The notes beneath the pieces were generated by a model. That model made no database searches and was not told the DNA's origin. It worked only from the letters and a program-made list of their open reading frames with translations. From Comamonadaceae bacterium (GTDB lineage Bacteria; Pseudomonadota; Gammaproteobacteria; Burkholderiales; Burkholderiaceae_C): DNA of 44,306 bases. This document shows, piece by piece, positions 43,411 through 44,306 of this stretch. The stretch is taken from the NCBI GenBank assembly GCA_947450895.1, contig CANFWT010000014.1, positions 1-44,306 of the forward strand, given 5' to 3'. Both the position numbers and the translations under genes were made by a program. Position 1 is the first letter of the stretch. Each line of letters opens with the position of its first letter.

Positions 43411-43599
43411 CTACACACGGAACATGACGTTAGTTCGTTCATCAAAAGTCTCAGCAACTTGCAATTCCCGGCGTGAAGCGTCAATGCGCACCGCCTCTGG
43501 GTGGTCCTTGCGGATTTGTTCCTCGGTGCAGTGGTGACTGGTCGTCCTCCACTGACCCACCCACAGGATGCGCCATCGGTATTGGATTTCCGTCTGCAT
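43411..43599 (-). CDS. Small conserved-type hypothetical protein under LexA box
   Basis: A 62-residue protein beginning MQTEIQYRWRILWVGQW and containing HCTEEQIRKDHPEA. I associate this pattern (YRWR-LW-G-W then CTEE-IR-HPEA) with small uncharacterised proteins of related proteobacteria, but no function is known to me. Its ATG at 43599 directly abuts a LexA operator and lies 7 bases after a perfect TATAAT box, so the message would be leaderless; no ribosome site exists. It is therefore probably induced by DNA damage. It lies to the right of the tRNA-Pro fragment, in accessory-looking DNA. Confidence 0.7.
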   Translation of the reverse strand: MQTEIQYRWRILWVGQWRTTSHHCTEEQIRKDHPEAVRIDASRRELQVAETFDERTNVMFRV

Positions 43600-43618
43600 A
43601 CTGTGATTATATACAGTA
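43599..43618 (-). promoter_or_regulatory. LexA (SOS) operator
   Basis: On the - strand the sequence is TACTGTATATAATCACAGTA, which matches the proteobacterial LexA consensus (CTGT-N8-ACAG with flanking TA) at 17 of 20 positions of the E. coli ideal site. It overlaps the -10 box and the start codon of the 62-residue gene, so LexA binding would block transcription. Confidence 0.85.
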
Positions 43619-43634
43619 TTTTGAAAAAGTGCAA
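43606..43634 (-). promoter_or_regulatory. Sigma-70 promoter overlapping the LexA site
   Basis: On the - strand, TTGCAC (43634-43629), a 17-base spacer and TATAAT (43611-43606) form a near-consensus sigma-70 promoter. The predicted start point, about 7 bases after the -10 box, coincides with the A of the ATG at 43599. Confidence 0.75.
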
Positions 43635-43774
43635 ATCAGCGGGCTTTCCCTGTTGCGAGCCAGCTACAAGCAAGGAAGTCCCCTCCAGCTACCCACGCCA
43701 GTGGTGCCGGACGATCACGTGCTGCAGGGCTGTTTTGACGCTTGGCTGGGCACCTGCTTTGGCTCAGGGCTAAT

Positions 43775-44191
43775 TCAATTCCTAAGGCGGAACTTTTTGA
43801 TCCACGCCTCCACCCCCTCAACGCTCATGTGTCTTGGGTCGAGCACGTTGGAATAGTGCGTGGCCCACCCCACCCAACGATTCAAGCCCTCAACAGGTCG
43901 GCGGGCTTTGGCGGACTTTTCTTGAACGCTGGCTATCAGGCTGCGAATTTGGTCCGCATGGTTCATGTCGCGTACGGCACCACTCATAAGGTCTACACGC
44001 ATGCTCAACAGTTGCTCCAAGGCCTTGCGCTTCTTCTCGGCTGCTTTGGCTTCCAGGAAAAGGAAGCGCCTGATGGCATTTTTTCGTGCCTCAACATTTC
44101 TTTCATAGCTGGAGAAAACACCCTCGCGATAATTCTCCTCATCCTTTACTGCAAGATCAACTATCACCGACCTAACGCTGTTGATTTCCAT
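43775..44191 (-). CDS. Hypothetical coiled-coil protein
   Basis: A 138-residue protein without a recognised domain. Its first two thirds are rich in charged residues and alanine (NVEARKNAIRRFLFLEAKAAEKKRKALEQLL) and look helical or coiled coil. The end, GLNRWVGWATHYSNVLDP, is more hydrophobic. The frame is open to ATG 44215, but those 8 codons consist of a TGGGGTCA-containing repeat motif, so ATG 44191 (MEINSVRS) is preferred; neither has a good ribosome site. Soluble and cytoplasmic by composition. Function unknown. Confidence 0.6.
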   Translation of the reverse strand: MEINSVRSVIVDLAVKDEENYREGVFSSYERNVEARKNAIRRFLFLEAKAAEKKRKALEQLLSMRVDLMSGAVRDMNHADQIRSLIASVQEKSAKARRPVEGLNRWVGWATHYSNVLDPRHMSVEGVEAWIKKFRLRN

Positions 44192-44198
44192 CCAATCT

Positions 44199-44230
44199 TG
44201 ACCCCAGTTTTCCATTCAAACCTGACCCCA
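44199..44230. repeat. Paired TGACCCCA motifs
   Basis: Two copies of TGACCCCA, 24 bases apart (44199-44206 and 44223-44230), lie at the 5' edge of the coiled-coil gene. Short TGGGGTCA-type repeats occur around small mobile elements in many proteobacteria. A related GGGGTCA is seen at 41327-41333. Confidence 0.5.
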
Positions 44231-44306
44231 CTCTTTGCAGTTTAAGGCCCTGCCATTAGCCTGTGGATAAGTCTTAGTTTCACTCTGTTGGCATCGGTTC
44301 TCCTTG

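Noticed and set aside
43386..43673. Alternative - strand and + strand frames around the 62-residue SOS gene
   Set aside because: None has a promoter or recognisable protein pattern, while the chosen frame fits both the LexA promoter and a familiar small-protein pattern.

Overview
The window looks like a chromosomal segment of a GC-rich betaproteobacterium. The tad-pilus organisation, ureide catabolism genes and acyl-CoA carboxylase set resemble Comamonadaceae (Burkholderiales). That placement is inferred from gene content and base composition; no marker gene was searched.

Region 1 (1-10216) is a nitrogen-scavenging block. A PotABCD-type ABC importer (ATPase tail, Tat-exported binding protein, two permeases) is followed on the + strand by a GntR/FCD regulator, an Asp/Glu/hydantoin racemase-family protein, a D-hydantoinase/dihydropyrimidinase and a ureidoglycolate lyase. 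A second operon on the - strand is tied together by ATGA overlaps. It encodes an NTF2-like protein, a PuuE-type polysaccharide-deacetylase-fold amidohydrolase and an HpxW-like Ntn-hydrolase. Together they suggest uptake and ring opening of a cyclic ureide (hydantoin, allantoin or similar).

Region 2 (10586-19306) is a tad/flp pilus locus: two tandem Flp pilins, TadV, CpaB, secretin CpaC, a small lipoprotein, CpaE, CpaF, TadB and TadC. TadD, TadE, TadF and TadG are not in the window. The following AT-rich gap carries 9-bp tandem repeats, two near-identical palindromes and an FNR-type box, and leads into a Crp/Fnr regulator (19633-20391).

Region 3 (20429-25600) holds an SCP2 protein, the two subunits of a methylcrotonyl/geranyl-type acyl-CoA carboxylase, and a BKACE (3-keto acid cleavage) enzyme.

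Region 4 (25600-41060) is an accessory polysaccharide region. The module glycosyltransferase - Wzm permease - Wzt ATPase occurs twice, offset by exactly 7398 bp. Each copy is preceded by a BKACE 3' end, a relic resembling tRNA-Arg, and a GAACA-GAAA-TGTTC hairpin terminator. A third copy of the tRNA/terminator unit, with an intact tRNA-Arg(ACG), closes the region. The Wzt C-terminal domains and the large downstream glycosyltransferases differ between modules, suggesting export of two distinct O-antigen-like polymers. The stretch 28.9-32.5 kb is visibly AT-rich and probably foreign.

Region 5 (41380-44306) holds galU, a 3' fragment of tRNA-Pro that looks like an attachment-site scar, a secreted glycine-rich repeat protein, a 62-residue gene under a near-perfect LexA box and apparently leaderless, and a coiled-coil hypothetical protein.
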